Assembly: GCF_020907245.1 (NCBI RefSeq)
Contig: NZ_JAJJWH010000006.1
Span: 102,518-166,517, forward strand
From: Pontibacter harenae
GTDB taxonomy: Bacteria; Bacteroidota; Bacteroidia; Cytophagales; Hymenobacteraceae
DNA: 64,000 nucleotides
Direction of reading: 5' to 3'
Part shown: positions 62,641 to 64,000 of the stretch, one piece after another
Layout of the letters: each line of letters starts with the position of its first letter
Position numbering within the stretch: the stretch's first letter is position 1
Program-made: the position numbers and the translations under genes
The notes under the pieces: model-generated
What the model was told of the DNA's origin: nothing
Databases searched by the model: none
What the model saw: the letters and a program-made list of their open reading frames with translations, nothing else

Positions 62641-64000
62641 TTATAGTTTCAGAATTTTTAGCGTTTGCCTGTTATTAGCCGACTTAAGCCTTAAAAAGTA
62701 TAAGCCAGCGGCACAGTTTTTACCTAACTCTACGGGTACAGTGTTTTCTCCCTCATGCAGTTTAACCTTCTTCTCGAACACACTTTTACCGAGCGTATTC
62801 AAGATACTTACGTTAATATATTCAGCTGTTTTGGAAGTTGTTTTAAACGAGAAGCTACTCTCAAAAGGATTTGGATAAACAACAGTGGTTTGATCTTGAA
62901 ACTCAAATTCAACTGCTTTTACAGCTGAGTAGGTTGTTTGGCCATCAAGATCGATTTGCTTAAGGCGATAGTAGTGTGTGCCGTTGTGGTAAGCTTCTTT
63001 GTTTAGGTAAGAGTAAGAAGTGGTTTGCATTGAATTTCCGCCAGCCAAAGACTCTACAAAAGTTAAGGGTTTAAAAGACTTTGCATCATTATAGTATACC
63101 TGCACCTCAAAACCTGCGTTATTTCTTTCTGAGGCTGTTTGCCACGTTAGCTGTACATGGTTTCCTTTCTGCACAGCATTGAAATGTGTAAGCTCTACTG
63201 GATATGTTTTGGTAGAGAACTCTAATACTGTGATGGATGCAGGAGCGGTTTTAACGGTATAAGTATTATCTGCTGCAGTTATGTTGCCGATAGAGTTGAA
63301 GATGGGAGCTGTATCATATATGCTAGTTCCTTTATACTCAGACACAACTGCTACACCATTACTGCTGAAGTTATCTAGACTAAGGCTAATTGTTTTGGAT
63401 TCTGAGTTATGCTTGTTAAGCAGGAACACATTCAACTTATCATTAGACGATGTTTTAGTGGCATACGTCACAACATACGAACTGTCTGCCCCATCCGAGA
63501 CTGCGCCAACGTTGTCTAACAAATATTTGCCCCAGATAGATAAGGCTAGTCCGTTTGCTTGTGAGCTGCCATCACTTGCGAGAGCGTTGTAAATAGGAAC
63601 GTTGTTTTCGTCTTTATAATCAAAGAACCTCGTGTTCCAGAACAATGTGAAATCAACTTTATCATTTACAACATGTTCTCCTATGATGTCGAAAGCTATC
63701 AAGGCATGGGCCACATCATTTTCTATACTTTTCCAGCCTTTATCAGTAAAGACTGGGCCCCAATCCATTGAGTTTGTTTCTGTAACTAATATTCTGACTT
63801 TATCTTTTGCATACGAACTGTTGTTGATGGCCTTTGTAGCTTCGCTTATTTCAAAGGTAAAATCAGGTTTAGTTAACTTGTAACGGTTGTAGCCGTCGGC
63901 CCATTCATATACTGGAAAAGAGTTGATACCAACGTAATCTATTAGAGAAACAAGTTCCTCAGTTGTGGTTCACAATGTATGATGTTTGCATTTTTGTTTG
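62641..64000 (-). CDS. C-terminal part of a secreted glycoside-hydrolase-like protein with type A T9SS tail; frame broken near the edge
   Basis: The open frame runs from the stop at 62641 up to 63969, but is closed there by a TGA at 63970-63972. It encodes (from the N-side) DYVGINSFPVYEWADGYNRY, VRILVTETNSMDWGP with a likely nucleophile Glu as in clan GH-A barrels, DFTLFWNTRFFD, a beta-sandwich, an Ig/Fn3-like domain (HVQLTWQTASERNNAGFEVQ) and the type A sorting domain (VYPNPFESSFSF...LKILKL). Another frame, open to the window end, ends YIVNHN and would join sensibly if one base were extra or two were missing near 63955-63970. It may therefore be a frameshifted gene, a pseudogene or a sequencing error. 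The exact GH family cannot be set. Confidence 0.7.

Noticed and set aside
1..64000. tRNA, rRNA, riboswitch or insertion sequence
   Set aside because: I saw no cloverleaf-like segment, conserved rRNA stretch, known riboswitch core, transposase frame or IS-type terminal repeats with target duplications. A covariance-model scan would be needed to exclude small RNAs.

Overview
The window looks like chromosomal DNA of a Bacteroidota member, most likely order Cytophagales and perhaps Hymenobacteraceae (Pontibacter-like). This is an inference from gene families and signals, not from a database search. The evidence is: SusC/SusD and heme-type TonB receptors; a PorP/SprF protein next to a giant adhesin with a type B (gliding-associated) C-terminal domain; a type A type IX secretion tail at the right edge; many Cys lipoproteins; near absence of Shine-Dalgarno sites; and promoters of the Bacteroidota TAnnTTTG form. 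I see no rRNA, tRNA, CRISPR array, transposase or prophage.

Layout. Positions 1-4036 hold the tail of a sortilin-like BNR protein, a small lipoprotein, and a translationally coupled PepSY protein plus heme-type TonB receptor. Positions 4328-15085 hold an M1 aminopeptidase, a TPP-dependent pyruvate oxidase/acetolactate synthase-like enzyme, a full-length sortilin-like BNR protein, an ArsR-type regulator with a periplasmic rhodanese, a catalase with a readable promoter, and a BamA/TamA-like barrel. Positions 15323-25171 hold two amidohydrolase-family genes in which two of three domains lack the HxH metal motif, a PhoD-like phosphoesterase, an FAD monooxygenase, a very Asn/Asp/Arg/Tyr-rich disordered protein, a META lipoprotein, and an H-NOX heme sensor followed by a small HTH protein.

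Positions 25465-36287 are mostly metabolism and housekeeping: glycogen debranching (glgX), a CvpA-CAP fusion, two GNAT acetyltransferases, a Bcr/CflA efflux pump, gluconate kinase plus gluconate permease, a DUF3820 protein, an aldo/keto reductase and a DUF4168 protein. A non-coding block of nested inverted repeats (about 36.46-36.77 kb) precedes a three-gene LVIVD lipoprotein/outer-membrane operon joined by TAATG overlaps. Then come a BrkB-like membrane protein, a Kelch lipoprotein, and a SusC-SusD-phosphoesterase locus (41885-47880) that resembles a nutrient-uptake operon for a phosphodiester-containing substrate. Two large sensor kinases without an adjacent response regulator follow (48347-53417). 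The right end carries a PorP/SprF gene and its 1943-residue repeat adhesin, an SDR oxidoreductase, a small orphan gene, and the C-terminal part of a secreted glycoside-hydrolase-like protein whose frame is broken close to the window edge.

Several convergent gene pairs are separated by long, often perfect inverted repeats that look like bidirectional terminators. The candidates I consider least explained are the H-NOX/HTH pair with a shared upstream motif, the arsR-rhodanese cassette bracketed by inverted copies of a 19-20 bp palindromic motif, and the disordered protein at 22527.
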